Assembly (NCBI GenBank): GCA_021772985.1
Contig: JAJFKX010000055.1
Span: forward strand, 1-64,000
DNA from: Gammaproteobacteria bacterium
GTDB lineage: Bacteria; Pseudomonadota; Gammaproteobacteria; Xanthomonadales; Wenzhouxiangellaceae
Length of the DNA: 64,000 nucleotides
Direction: 5' to 3'
Each line of letters begins with the position of its first letter. Position 1 is the stretch's first letter. Below the pieces are notes generated by a model. It searched no databases. It worked only from the letters and a program-made list of their open reading frames with translations, and was not told the origin of the DNA. Below are positions 18,192 to 27,152 of the stretch, one piece after another. The position numbers and the translations under genes were made by a program.

Positions 18192-20198
18192 ATGTTTAAG
18201 CGTATTCTGATAGCCAACCGTGGTGAAATTGCATGCCGGATTATCCGTACTTGCCGCCGACTGGGGGTGGAGGCCGTGGCGGTATATTCTGATGCTGACC
18301 GTCATGCTCAACACGTCAGACAGGCTGATGATGCTTATCATATCGGTGCTGCCGCACCGGCGGAGTCTTATCTTGATGCGGACAAGATAATTGCAGTAGC
18401 AAAACAATCCGGTGCTGAAGCGGTGCATCCCGGTTATGGGTTTTTATCTGAAAATGCTGAATTTGCACGTCGTCTGGATGCTGCCGGTATTGTATTAATT
18501 GGCCCGTCCCCGCAAACCATGGAACAAATGGGTTCCAAGGCCCAGGCTAAACAGGCCATGCGTGCTGCCGGGGTGCCGGTGGTGCCGGGGTATGATGATG
18601 AAGATCAGACGGATCAACATTTGCAGCAACAGGCGAATAGCATCGGTTACCCGTTAATGCTGAAAGCCGCCGCCGGTGGTGGCGGCAAAGGCATGCGGAT
18701 TGTCAACAATGCCGGTGAGTTTGCCGATGCGTTGGCGTCAGCCCGCAGAGAAGCACAGGGTGCATTCGGCGATGCGCGCATGATTATGGAGCGTTATCTG
18801 GAAAACCCTCGACATATTGAGGTACAGGTTTTCGGTGACGCGCATGGGCATACAGTGCATTTGTTCGAGCGGGACTGTTCCAGTCAACGTCGTTATCAAA
18901 AGGTAATCGAGGAAGCACCTGCACCGACACTGGATCGCACTGTAGCGGTTGCGATGCATACCGCAGCTGTACAGGCCGCACAGGCGGTTAATTATCAGGG
19001 GGCCGGCACGGTAGAGTTTATCGTTTCCGATAATGACTTTTACTTCATGGAAATGAATACCCGTTTGCAGGTAGAGCACCCGGTGACGGAAATGATTACC
19101 GGTGTCGACCTGGTCGAGTGGCAACTGCGGGTGGCAGCAGGCGAAATGCTACCGGCAACCCAGGATCAAATTGCCCAACATGGCCACGCCCTGGAAGCTC
19201 GGCTATATGCGGAAGATCCTCAGTCTGGATTTCTGCCCAGTTCAGGTGTGTTGGCACATCTGACTTTTCCACCAGTCAACCAACACTTGCGAGTGGAAAC
19301 CGGTGTACAGCAGGGTGATGCTGTGACCATCCATTATGACCCGATGATTGCCAAATTGGTGGTTTGGGGCGCCGATCGTGATATTGCACTGCAACATTTG
19401 CAGCAAGCTCTGGCCAGCACCTCAATTGGAGGGTTGCAATCGAATGTCGACTTTTTGATGCAGCTGGCGGCACACCCGGTGTTGCTCAGCAATCAAATTC
19501 ATACCGCCTGGCTGGATAACAATCTGGATCAGTTGCTGGCAGAACGGCCGGAACAGCCTGACCGGGAATTGATTTGTCTGGCCGCAGCTTTGTTTTTGAT
19601 TTGCAATTGTGAAACCGATAACAGTTGCAGTGATAAACACTCACCCTGGTCAATCACAGATGGCTGGCGGAATGGCTATGCAGGTCGTCAGGATGTATTG
19701 ATACAGTCTGCGCAACAGACATACACCGTGCATGCCTGGCAACAGCTTAATGGTTACCGCCTGCAACTGGCCGGCAATGATGAAGAGATCAACATCGAAC
19801 GCCCATGGATGCAGGGTGATGGGGATATCGGTTATGCCGGGATGCAATTAAACGGCAAGCAAATCAAGGCTCAGGTGCATTGCCTGCCTGACGCTTTGGA
19901 GTTGATTGCCGGTGGTCATCGCTGGCGGTTTCAGCGGACCTCGCCATTTGCCGGACTGGGCGTGTCGCGGCAACAGGATGATCACATTGCCGCGCCGATG
20001 CCAGGGCGTATTATTGCTGTCAATGTGCAACCGGGTGATCACGTCGATGCAGGCCAGACACTGGTTGTGATGGAAGCCATGAAAATGGAAATTTCTTTGA
20101 AAGCACCGATTGCCGGAGTAGTGGCTACTGTGGCTGTTGCCAGTGGTGATTTTGTTGAATCCGGGGCGGATGTGGTTGAACTGGAAAGTACTGAATAA
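18192..20198 (+). CDS. liuD: Methylcrotonoyl-CoA carboxylase, biotin carboxylase/BCCP (alpha) subunit
   Basis: 668 residues from the ATG at 18192 (FKRILIANRGEIACRIIRT). Biotin carboxylase domain in residues about 1-450, with the glycine-rich KAAAGGGGKGM ATP loop and the EMNTRLQVEHPVTE motif. A less conserved middle region follows, then a biotinyl domain with VMEAMKMEI, biotin on about Lys631. It carboxylates its own biotin with ATP and bicarbonate and hands CO2 to the liuB product. Immediate juxtaposition with liuC indicates one transcript. Confidence 0.96.
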   Translation: MFKRILIANRGEIACRIIRTCRRLGVEAVAVYSDADRHAQHVRQADDAYHIGAAAPAESYLDADKIIAVAKQSGAEAVHPGYGFLSENAEFARRLDAAGIVLIGPSPQTMEQMGSKAQAKQAMRAAGVPVVPGYDDEDQTDQHLQQQANSIGYPLMLKAAAGGGGKGMRIVNNAGEFADALASARREAQGAFGDARMIMERYLENPRHIEVQVFGDAHGHTVHLFERDCSSQRRYQKVIEEAPAPTLDRTVAVAMHTAAVQAAQAVNYQGAGTVEFIVSDNDFYFMEMNTRLQVEHPVTEMITGVDLVEWQLRVAAGEMLPATQDQIAQHGHALEARLYAEDPQSGFLPSSGVLAHLTFPPVNQHLRVETGVQQGDAVTIHYDPMIAKLVVWGADRDIALQHLQQALASTSIGGLQSNVDFLMQLAAHPVLLSNQIHTAWLDNNLDQLLAERPEQPDRELICLAAALFLICNCETDNSCSDKHSPWSITDGWRNGYAGRQDVLIQSAQQTYTVHAWQQLNGYRLQLAGNDEEINIERPWMQGDGDIGYAGMQLNGKQIKAQVHCLPDALELIAGGHRWRFQRTSPFAGLGVSRQQDDHIAAPMPGRIIAVNVQPGDHVDAGQTLVVMEAMKMEISLKAPIAGVVATVAVASGDFVESGADVVELESTE

Positions 20199-20209
20199 AT
20201 ATTGAAGCA

Positions 20210-21130
20210 ATGAACGAACAAGTGAAAATTGTTGAAGTCGGTGCCCGCGATGGCCTGCAAAACGAACGCTCGATTGTGCCGGTATTCGTCAAGCAGGAAT
20301 TGATTCGCCGGCTCGGCCGAACCGGCTTGAAAGTGGTTGAAACAACCAGCTTTGTGCACCCCGACTGGGTGCCGCAACTGGCAGATGCAGAGGAGGTCAT
20401 GGCCGGTTTGAAGCGCCAGCCGGGAGTGATGTACCCAGTGCTGGTGCCGAACCTGAAAGGTATGCAACGGGCGGTGTCGGCCGGAGCCAGGGAAATTGCG
20501 GTATTTGCAGCAGCTTCAGAAGCTTTTAGCCAAAAAAATACCAATTGCAGCATCGAAGAATCAATCGAACGTTTTCGTCCGGTTATAGAGATGGCGCGTG
20601 AGCATGATATTTGGGTGCGCGGTTATATTTCCTGTGTGTTGGGTTGTCCTTATCAGGGTGCAGTTGAACTGGGTGATGTGGTGCGGGTGGCAGAGTCACT
20701 GGTGGAATTGGGTTGTGCGGAAATTTCCCTGGGTGACACCATTGGAACTGGTACCCCACACAAGGCGGCAGAGATGTTGCAGGCAGTAGCGCAGGCGGTG
20801 CCGATGGAGCGCCTGGCGGTGCATTTTCATGATACCTATGGCCAGGCACTGGCGAATATTCTCGCGTGTGTTGAACAAGGCGTACGGATCGTTGATTGCA
20901 GCGTGGCCGGCCTTGGTGGTTGTCCTTATGCACGAGGTGCAACCGGCAATGTGGCTACCGAAGATGTGGTGTATATGCTGGAAGGTATGGGTTACGCAAC
21001 CGGCATTGAACTGGACCGACTGGCCGAAGTCGGGGCCTGGATTACCAACCAGTTACAGAAGCCGAATTACAGCCGGGCGGGAACGGCGCGGTTAGCATCG
21101 ATGCCGGTCAATCCGGTGATGTTTACCTGA
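20210..21130 (+). CDS. liuE: Hydroxymethylglutaryl-CoA lyase
   Basis: 306 residues. Splits HMG-CoA into acetoacetate and acetyl-CoA, the last leucine-specific step. The DRE-TIM signature is at the N-terminus (VGARDGLQNE), His ligands lie in VHFHDTYGQALAN, and the catalytic Cys is in GGCPYARGATGNVATEDV. The length is normal. The gene starts 12 bases after liuD. Its product feeds the thiolase pathway once acetoacetate is activated. Confidence 0.96.
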   Translation: MNEQVKIVEVGARDGLQNERSIVPVFVKQELIRRLGRTGLKVVETTSFVHPDWVPQLADAEEVMAGLKRQPGVMYPVLVPNLKGMQRAVSAGAREIAVFAAASEAFSQKNTNCSIEESIERFRPVIEMAREHDIWVRGYISCVLGCPYQGAVELGDVVRVAESLVELGCAEISLGDTIGTGTPHKAAEMLQAVAQAVPMERLAVHFHDTYGQALANILACVEQGVRIVDCSVAGLGGCPYARGATGNVATEDVVYMLEGMGYATGIELDRLAEVGAWITNQLQKPNYSRAGTARLASMPVNPVMFT

Positions 21131-21218
21131 TATTTTCAGTCGATATTAAATCTACGGTTGCAGCAGTGAGGGGGCACCCCCACCTAGCTAGCAAACAAGC
21201 CATCATCAAGGACACACT

Positions 21219-21986
21219 ATGCAGATTGTACAAAGCAAAGCAGTAATCTCGGGAGGTTTATCGGGGTTGGGTCTGGCGGTTGCAAAGCACATTGTTAATG
21301 CCGGCGGCCAGGCAGCTTTATTGGACATCAACGATAGCGCCTCAGCAGCTGTACTGGCTGAACTGGGTGATAACGTCCGCTTTATTCAGGCTGATGTCAG
21401 TAACGAAGCCCAGATTGAAGCGGCCGTGGCCGAAGCCACAGCCTGGATGGGCAGTGTGAATGTTGCGGTCAGCTGCGCCGGTATTTTGGGTGCAGGGCGG
21501 GTACTGGGCCGGGAAGCGCCGATGCGGCTGGACAATTTCAGCCGTACTATTCAGGTCAACCTGATCGGCACATTCAATCTGGCTAAAAGTGCCGCAGCGC
21601 AGATGCAGCAAAATGAACCGGGAGAGGATGGCGAACGGGGTGTGATTATCAATACCGCGAGTGTGGCCGCCTATGAAGGCCAGATTGGGCAGGCTGCCTA
21701 TTCGGCTTCCAAAGGAGGTGTGGTTGGTATGACATTGCCGATGGCGCGTGAATTTACCCGCTTTGGGATCCGGGTGATGACCATTGCCCCGGGTGTGTTC
21801 CATACCCCGATGGTGGATGGCATGCCGGCAGACGTGCAGGCGGCGCTGGGTGCAAAAATACCTTTTCCATCACGTTTGGGCCAACCGGCTGAATTTGCCT
21901 CTCTGGCCGGGCACATTATTGAAAACCGCTATTTAAACGGCACCACAATACGACTGGATGGCGGAACCCGTCTGGAACCCAAATAA
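21219..21986 (+). CDS. SDR dehydrogenase, probable 3-hydroxyacyl-CoA / 2-methyl-3-hydroxybutyryl-CoA dehydrogenase
   Basis: 255 residues. Short-chain dehydrogenase with NAD-binding GGLSGLG (about residues 12-18), an Asp at the end of strand 2 (LLDIND) favouring NAD, and the catalytic Ser148, Tyr161, Lys165 triad (NTASVAAYEG, AAYSASKGG). The overall pattern, with QADVSNEAQ and MTIAPGVFHTPM, is that of type-2 hydroxyacyl-CoA dehydrogenases (HSD10-like), which act in isoleucine degradation and beta-oxidation. The 88-base gap after liuE leaves room for its own promoter or readthrough. It has a strong ribosome site (AAGGAC). Confidence 0.88.
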   Translation: MQIVQSKAVISGGLSGLGLAVAKHIVNAGGQAALLDINDSASAAVLAELGDNVRFIQADVSNEAQIEAAVAEATAWMGSVNVAVSCAGILGAGRVLGREAPMRLDNFSRTIQVNLIGTFNLAKSAAAQMQQNEPGEDGERGVIINTASVAAYEGQIGQAAYSASKGGVVGMTLPMAREFTRFGIRVMTIAPGVFHTPMVDGMPADVQAALGAKIPFPSRLGQPAEFASLAGHIIENRYLNGTTIRLDGGTRLEPK

Positions 21987-22007
21987 GCACCTTTCAGGAG
22001 ACAACCC

Positions 22008-22415
22008 ATGGATACATTCAGCGCGATCCGCGACAGCGTAGCCCAACAGCATGAAATTATTATTGATGAACCGTTTTTAGTCGGCATCGAAGTCCCGATT
22101 CCTAGCCAGGGGCGTCGGCAAAGTGTATTTCTGGCGGAAATAGAAGACCGCGAGGGTAAACGATTCTTGCGTATCGAGACCATCATTGCCCCGCTGCACA
22201 ATTTTGATGCCGAAAAATGCCTTCGGCTTAACTTGATGCTGCGTGCCGGCTATCTGGCGGTAGGTGATCTGGATGGTACCGCCTATATCAAGATGTGTGA
22301 AAACATCAGTTATCAGATTCTGGACAACAGCAGCATGCATGACATGATTGTCCGCATCGCCCGTAAGGCAGATGAAATTGAGAATGTGCTGTCGGAAGGT
22401 GCCGACTTATCCTGA
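22008..22415 (+). CDS. YbjN-like / secretion-chaperone-fold hypothetical protein
   Basis: 135 residues. Alternating strands and helices with VFLAEIEDREGKRFLRIET and a C-terminal helical MIVRIARKADEIENVLSEG tail resemble the YbjN and type III chaperone-like fold. This is a weak pattern match and the function is not recognised. Cytoplasmic. The ATG has AGGAGA at good spacing and lies 22 bases after the SDR gene, so it may be the last gene of the acyl-CoA transcript. Confidence 0.6.
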   Translation: MDTFSAIRDSVAQQHEIIIDEPFLVGIEVPIPSQGRRQSVFLAEIEDREGKRFLRIETIIAPLHNFDAEKCLRLNLMLRAGYLAVGDLDGTAYIKMCENISYQILDNSSMHDMIVRIARKADEIENVLSEGADLS

Positions 22416-22463
22416 TGTCTAAGCACATTACATATTCCTCAAAAAACATAAGAACCGAGAACA

Positions 22464-23297
22464 ATGCAAGATTGGATTAACAGTATCGATTGGAATCAGT
22501 GGCTGCAGGTCGGCCTGCAATTCAGTGGCCGGATTCTGCTGGCAATACTGATTTTTATCATCGGCCGTAAGTTGATCAAGGGGTTGATGAAGGCAGTGGA
22601 TCGGATATTAACCAGCAACGGCTATGACAATGTGTTTGTCAATTTCCTGGAGAATGTTGGTTCTGCATTATTAACTGTAATTCTGGCAGTATTTGCGTTG
22701 CAGCAGTTGGGGTTTCAGACCACCTCACTGGTGGCGATGTTGGGTGCTGCTGGCCTGGCGGTTGGTTTGGCATTGCAGGGTTCTTTGAGTAATTTTGCTT
22801 CAGGATTGATGATTCTGGCTTTGAAGCCATTTGAAGAAGGTGATTATGTGTCTGTTGCAGGTGGGGTTGATGGGACTGTGCAGATGGTACGCATTTTCAG
22901 TACTGTATTAACCACACCGGATAACCGTCGGATCATTGTGCCCAATTCGATGATTACCACCGATACCATGACCAATTTCACCACCATGAACAGGCGCCGG
23001 ATCGATTTGGTGATCGGTGTGAGTTACGCTGATGACCTGAAAGTGGCACGCGCTGTGCTGGAAAAAATCATCCAGTCACATGAAAATGTTTTGAGTGATC
23101 CTGAACCGGTGATCATGCTGATGGATTTGGCTGACAGCAGCGTAAATTTTGCTGTTCGACCCTGGGTTAATACAGAAGATTACTGGAGTACCCGCAGTGA
23201 CCTGCTGGAAAGTATCAAGCTGGATCTGGAAGCTGCCGGTTGTTCAATTCCTTACCCACAACAGGACCTGCATCTGTTTCAGGAAAAAACTGGTTGA
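22464..23297 (+). CDS. mscS: Small-conductance mechanosensitive channel (MscS family)
   Basis: 277 residues, close to the 286 of E. coli MscS. Three membrane helices: about residues 15-40, 55-80, and the glycine/alanine-rich pore helix 85-115 (MLGAAGLAVGLALQGSLSNFASG), followed by the LALKPFEEGDYV beta domain and a mixed alpha/beta cytoplasmic cage. Opens under membrane tension to release solutes on hypo-osmotic shock. Inner membrane homoheptamer in the family. Confidence 0.95.
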   Translation: MQDWINSIDWNQWLQVGLQFSGRILLAILIFIIGRKLIKGLMKAVDRILTSNGYDNVFVNFLENVGSALLTVILAVFALQQLGFQTTSLVAMLGAAGLAVGLALQGSLSNFASGLMILALKPFEEGDYVSVAGGVDGTVQMVRIFSTVLTTPDNRRIIVPNSMITTDTMTNFTTMNRRRIDLVIGVSYADDLKVARAVLEKIIQSHENVLSDPEPVIMLMDLADSSVNFAVRPWVNTEDYWSTRSDLLESIKLDLEAAGCSIPYPQQDLHLFQEKTG

Positions 23298-23358
23298 ATT
23301 CAATAGGCCAGGGTAGCTATCTTGGCCTGTTGGTTCGGCAGTCGCGAGTGATGAATTA

Positions 23359-24528
23359 ATGGCCGGTGTCCCGTATTGGAGGCTGGCTTCATTTTATGGA
23401 TTTTACTACGCGGTTCTGGGGGCGTTTTCTCCCTACTTCAGCCTCTATTTAGAACACCGTGGGCTAAGTCCATGGTGGATCAGTGTACTGATGTCATTAT
23501 GGTACGTTACCCGGGTATTTGTACCCAGCTTATGGGGCGCAGGCAGTGAACAGGCCAATCGCCCGGTAATCTGGCTGCGGGCAGGCAGCCTGCTGGTGGG
23601 CTTGTTCCTGTTGATTTTTCTAATGCCTACCGGGTTAGGCTGGATGCTGGTTGCAATGCTCGGCTTCAGCATCTTGATGAATGGTATTTTGCCGCAGTTT
23701 GAAGCATTGACACTCAGTCATCTGGGCAAAAATCCAAGCGGATATGGGCGGATACGACTGTGGGGCTCAGTTGGGTTTTTACTGGTAGTAATAGTTTATG
23801 GATTTATTTTCCAGCAGCTCGATTGGTATTGGTTGATACCGTTGATGTTGCCGTTGGTATTGTTGGTGTGGGTATCAGCGCAGAACAACGATTTTGCCGA
23901 AGATTATCACTCTCAGGAAAAACCGGGCTGGGATGCGGTGCGGGCTATTCTGCAGCGCAAGCAGGTCAAGGTATTTTTTCTCAGTGTATTGCTGATGCAA
24001 TTATCATTTGGCCCGTTTTATGTGTTTTATTCTCTGTATTTAGAGCGGCACGGTTATCAACCGGCAGTAATAGGTGCCTATTGGGCATTGGGGGTATTGG
24101 CAGAAATTATTGTCTTATATTACTCACGTTATTGGCTGACACGTTTCAGTGCTACCAGGGTAGTGCAATTTGCATTGTTGCTGGGCTCGATCCGCTGGCT
24201 GCTGGTGGCCTTGTATCCGGAGCAGCCGGTGTTGATGGCCTTGGTGCAGATTATCCATGCGATTAATTTTGGCGCTTTTTTTGCAGCCTGTATGGTGTTG
24301 GTGCAGCGGTTTTTCCCGGGCCGGTTAAGTGTCCACGGGCAGGGCATTTTATATGGATTCAGCTCAGGCGTGGGTGGCGTGCTGGGGGCATTATTAGCAG
24401 GGTTAATTTGGGAAACTTACGGGGGTAACGCCACCTTTGTGATGGGGGCCGCAGCCAGTTTGCTCGGATTTTTATTATCGGTATGGTTTATCAGGCCCCG
24501 CAAAAGACAACTGCACAAGCCAATCTAG
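23359..24528 (+). CDS. MFS transporter, PPP (phenylpropionate permease-like) group
   Basis: 389 residues with about twelve hydrophobic helices. The FYGFYYAVLGAFSPYFSLYLEHRGLSPWWISVL start and the central GYGRIRLWGSVGFLLVV motif are hallmarks of the MFS_1-like/PPP group that includes HcaT. The substrate cannot be told. The stop codon (24526-24528) is one base away from the end of the converging prfA gene, leaving no room for a terminator between them. Confidence 0.85.
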   Translation: MAGVPYWRLASFYGFYYAVLGAFSPYFSLYLEHRGLSPWWISVLMSLWYVTRVFVPSLWGAGSEQANRPVIWLRAGSLLVGLFLLIFLMPTGLGWMLVAMLGFSILMNGILPQFEALTLSHLGKNPSGYGRIRLWGSVGFLLVVIVYGFIFQQLDWYWLIPLMLPLVLLVWVSAQNNDFAEDYHSQEKPGWDAVRAILQRKQVKVFFLSVLLMQLSFGPFYVFYSLYLERHGYQPAVIGAYWALGVLAEIIVLYYSRYWLTRFSATRVVQFALLLGSIRWLLVALYPEQPVLMALVQIIHAINFGAFFAACMVLVQRFFPGRLSVHGQGILYGFSSGVGGVLGALLAGLIWETYGGNATFVMGAAASLLGFLLSVWFIRPRKRQLHKPI

Positions 24529-24529
24529 G

Positions 24530-25612
24530 TTATTTGGCCAACTCTGCCAGCAACTCAGTTTGATGCTCCTGCTGCAAGGGTTGAATGAACTGTTCCAGAT
24601 TGCCGGCCAGAATTTCATCCAGCTTATACAAGGTCAAATTAATCCGGTGGTCGGTGACCCGGCCCTGGGGGTAATTATAAGTGCGAATTCGTTGTGAACG
24701 ATCACCACTGCCGACCTGCAACTTACGATCCTGAGCTTGGGCGCTGCGTTGCTGTTCCTGTTCGATTTCCAACATTCTGGCGGATAACAGGCCCATGGCC
24801 TTGGCGCGGTTTTTATGTTGCGAGCGCTCATCCTGGCATTCGACCACAATGTTGGTGGGTAGATGGGTGATGCGTACTGCCGAGTCGGTTTTATTGACAT
24901 GCTGGCCGCCGGCGCCGGATGCCCGATAGGTATCGATCCGTAAATCGGCGGTATTGATGTCAATTTCGTCGATGGCTTCAACTTCAGGAAGAATGGCGAC
25001 CGTACAGGCGGAAGTATGAATGCGGCCCTGTGATTCGGTTTCCGGTACCCGTTGAACTCGATGAGTGCCGGATTCAAACTTTAATTGGGAATAAGCTGCC
25101 TGACCTTTCACCAGTGCGATCACTTCCTTAAATCCACCATGTTCACCATCGTTCTGGCTGATTAAATCAACTTGCCACCCATTGGTTTCGGCATAACGCA
25201 GGTACATTCGGAACAGGTCGCCGGCAAAAATCGCTGCTTCGTCACCGCCGGTGCCGGCACGCACTTCCAAAAACACGTTACGGTCATCATTTGGATCCTT
25301 GGGCAATAACAACACTTGTAACTGGTGTTCAAGCTGTTCAATACGTTGCTGGCTTTGCTGGATTTCGTCTTCAGCAAGTGTTTTCATTTCCAGGTCATCG
25401 GTGTCCAGCATTTCCTTGGCGGTGTGCAGATCGTCACTGGCTTGTTGCCATTGCCGGTAGACTGTGACCACAGGCTCCAGCTGGCCATATTCACGTGACA
25501 ATGATTGAAACTGTTGGCTGTCATTGGCTGAGTCCGGTTCAGCCATTAGCATGGTGACTTCCTGTAATCGCTCCTGGACCTGATCCAGGCGGGCTTGGAT
25601 ACTGTTTAGCAT
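24530..25612 (-). CDS. prfA: Peptide chain release factor 1
   Basis: 360 residues, the same as E. coli RF1. Recognises UAA and UAG stop codons and triggers peptide release. The GGQ motif is at residues 235-237 in [16 protein letters not shown]. The codon-reading tripeptide region is [19 protein letters not shown], with Pro-Glu-Thr in place of the commoner Pro-Ala-Thr or Pro-Val-Thr. Start is one base after the hemA stop, the classic hemA-prfA operon. prmC, the methylase of the GGQ glutamine and often next, is not present downstream. Confidence 0.98.
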   Translation of the reverse strand: MLNSIQARLDQVQERLQEVTMLMAEPDSANDSQQFQSLSREYGQLEPVVTVYRQWQQASDDLHTAKEMLDTDDLEMKTLAEDEIQQSQQRIEQLEHQLQVLLLPKDPNDDRNVFLEVRAGTGGDEAAIFAGDLFRMYLRYAETNGWQVDLISQNDGEHGGFKEVIALVKGQAAYSQLKFESGTHRVQRVPETESQGRIHTSACTVAILPEVEAIDEIDINTADLRIDTYRASGAGGQHVNKTDSAVRITHLPTNIVVECQDERSQHKNRAKAMGLLSARMLEIEQEQQRSAQAQDRKLQVGSGDRSQRIRTYNYPQGRVTDHRINLTLYKLDEILAGNLEQFIQPLQQEHQTELLAELAK

Positions 25613-25613
25613 G

Positions 25614-26999
25614 TCACTGGTTATCCGATATTGAGGAAGTTTGCTTGCTCACCTTGTCGTCGCCGGCTAATGGTTCTGAATCTGCATCATGTTCAGTAAA
25701 TAAATCCTGCAATTGACGTGCCTGTTCCAACTCGCCCTGCATAATCGCCTGGCGCAGTTTGGTGGTAGGCAGGTGCAACAATCTGCGACTTAACTGATGC
25801 GCCAATTGTTCAATTACATTTTCCGGTGGCTGTCCTTTAGCCAGTTGCTGCCTGGCTTGTGCGAGCACCTGCTGGGTATGCACGTCAGCCTGTTGCCGGA
25901 AACGTTGCAGCATGGATGATGCCTGACGCAAGTTCAACCACTGGTCAAATGCATTCACTTCTCGGGTGATGATTTGCTCAGCTTCGACGGCCGCGGCGGC
26001 GCGCTGTTGACGGTTGCTATCCAGTACAGTGGTTAAATCATCAATGCTGTATAGATAAACATCGCGTAACTGGCTGACTTTAGGATCAATGTCGCGTGGT
26101 ACTGCAATATCAACCATCAGCATGGGTTGCTGGCGGCGTATTTTCAGTGCCTGTTTGACCATCGCCTGGTCAATCAGAGCATGCTGGCTGGCAGTACTGG
26201 TGATGACAATATCGGCCAGATGCAGGTATTCCGGTAATTGTTCCAGTGATATGGCATCTATCGAGGTTGGCTGATCACCGGTTTGCTGCAGGATGCCATC
26301 AGCTAACCGTTGTGCGCCTGCCAGGCTGCGATTGGCAATCAGTAACTGTTGTACCGGATAACTGGAAAAATGCTGGGCACATAATTCAATCATCTCGCCG
26401 GCGCCAACCAGCAGTACCCGGCACGATTGCAAATCACTGAATATCTGGCGCGCCAGATTTAACACTGCAAACGGAACAGTTACGGGATGCTGGCCAAGCT
26501 TGGTTTCGGTCCGGATGGCTTTAGCACAGGCGAATGCCTGCTGAAACAGTCGATCAAGAACCGGGCCCAGCACTACGCGTACACCGGATATCGAAATTCC
26601 GGATGCAGTTGCATGTGCGCGCTTCACTTGTCCGCCAATTTGGGGCTCACCCAGCACCAGAGAATCCAATCCGGCACTGACCCGCATCAATTGATTGACT
26701 GCATGCAGGCCTGGGTAACGTTGAAACCGGTCTGCATGTGAATCACGTAATTGATGCCATTGGTGTAGCCATTCCAACAGTTGTTCGGTATGGTCAATTG
26801 CAGGTGACGGTTCTGTTGTAGCGCTGCCGGCATAGATTTCTACCCGGTTACAGGTATTAATGATGACAGCTTCATCCACGCCGGGCAGCTCACAGATGGA
26901 CGTTAATGCCTGGGGCAACTCCTGTTCCTGGAACGCAAACTGCTCGCGAATGTCTACTGGGGCATGGTGGTGGCTGATGCCAACAGCAAAGATGGCCAT
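25614..26999 (-). CDS. hemA: Glutamyl-tRNA reductase
   Basis: 461 residues. Reduces glutamyl-tRNA to glutamate-1-semialdehyde, the first step of the C5 route to heme. Catalytic Cys50 is in [11 protein letters not shown]. The NADPH domain has [16 protein letters not shown], and the C-terminal dimerisation helix is rich in Gln and Arg. A tail of about 35 residues after LQDLFTEHD is longer than usual. Shares a divergent 153-base region with the TPR lipoprotein-lolB operon, the normal gammaproteobacterial arrangement. Confidence 0.98.
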   Translation of the reverse strand: MAIFAVGISHHHAPVDIREQFAFQEQELPQALTSICELPGVDEAVIINTCNRVEIYAGSATTEPSPAIDHTEQLLEWLHQWHQLRDSHADRFQRYPGLHAVNQLMRVSAGLDSLVLGEPQIGGQVKRAHATASGISISGVRVVLGPVLDRLFQQAFACAKAIRTETKLGQHPVTVPFAVLNLARQIFSDLQSCRVLLVGAGEMIELCAQHFSSYPVQQLLIANRSLAGAQRLADGILQQTGDQPTSIDAISLEQLPEYLHLADIVITSTASQHALIDQAMVKQALKIRRQQPMLMVDIAVPRDIDPKVSQLRDVYLYSIDDLTTVLDSNRQQRAAAAVEAEQIITREVNAFDQWLNLRQASSMLQRFRQQADVHTQQVLAQARQQLAKGQPPENVIEQLAHQLSRRLLHLPTTKLRQAIMQGELEQARQLQDLFTEHDADSEPLAGDDKVSKQTSSISDNQ

Positions 27000-27152
27000 A
27001 ATATATAGGTATACCTGGGCAGCTAACGCGGAATGACCGCGCTATTTTGTGAGTGATCTTTGTTGGTAATATTGATCATATTTTGTAATTTGGCCAGGTA
27101 CGCCTAATAATTCAGTGTATACCGGTTCTCAGAATCAAACATGTAGGATTCC

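Noticed and set aside
21169-21182. GGGGGCACCCCC hairpin between liuE and the SDR gene
   Set aside because: Very short stem without T-run; not convincing as a terminator or attenuator.
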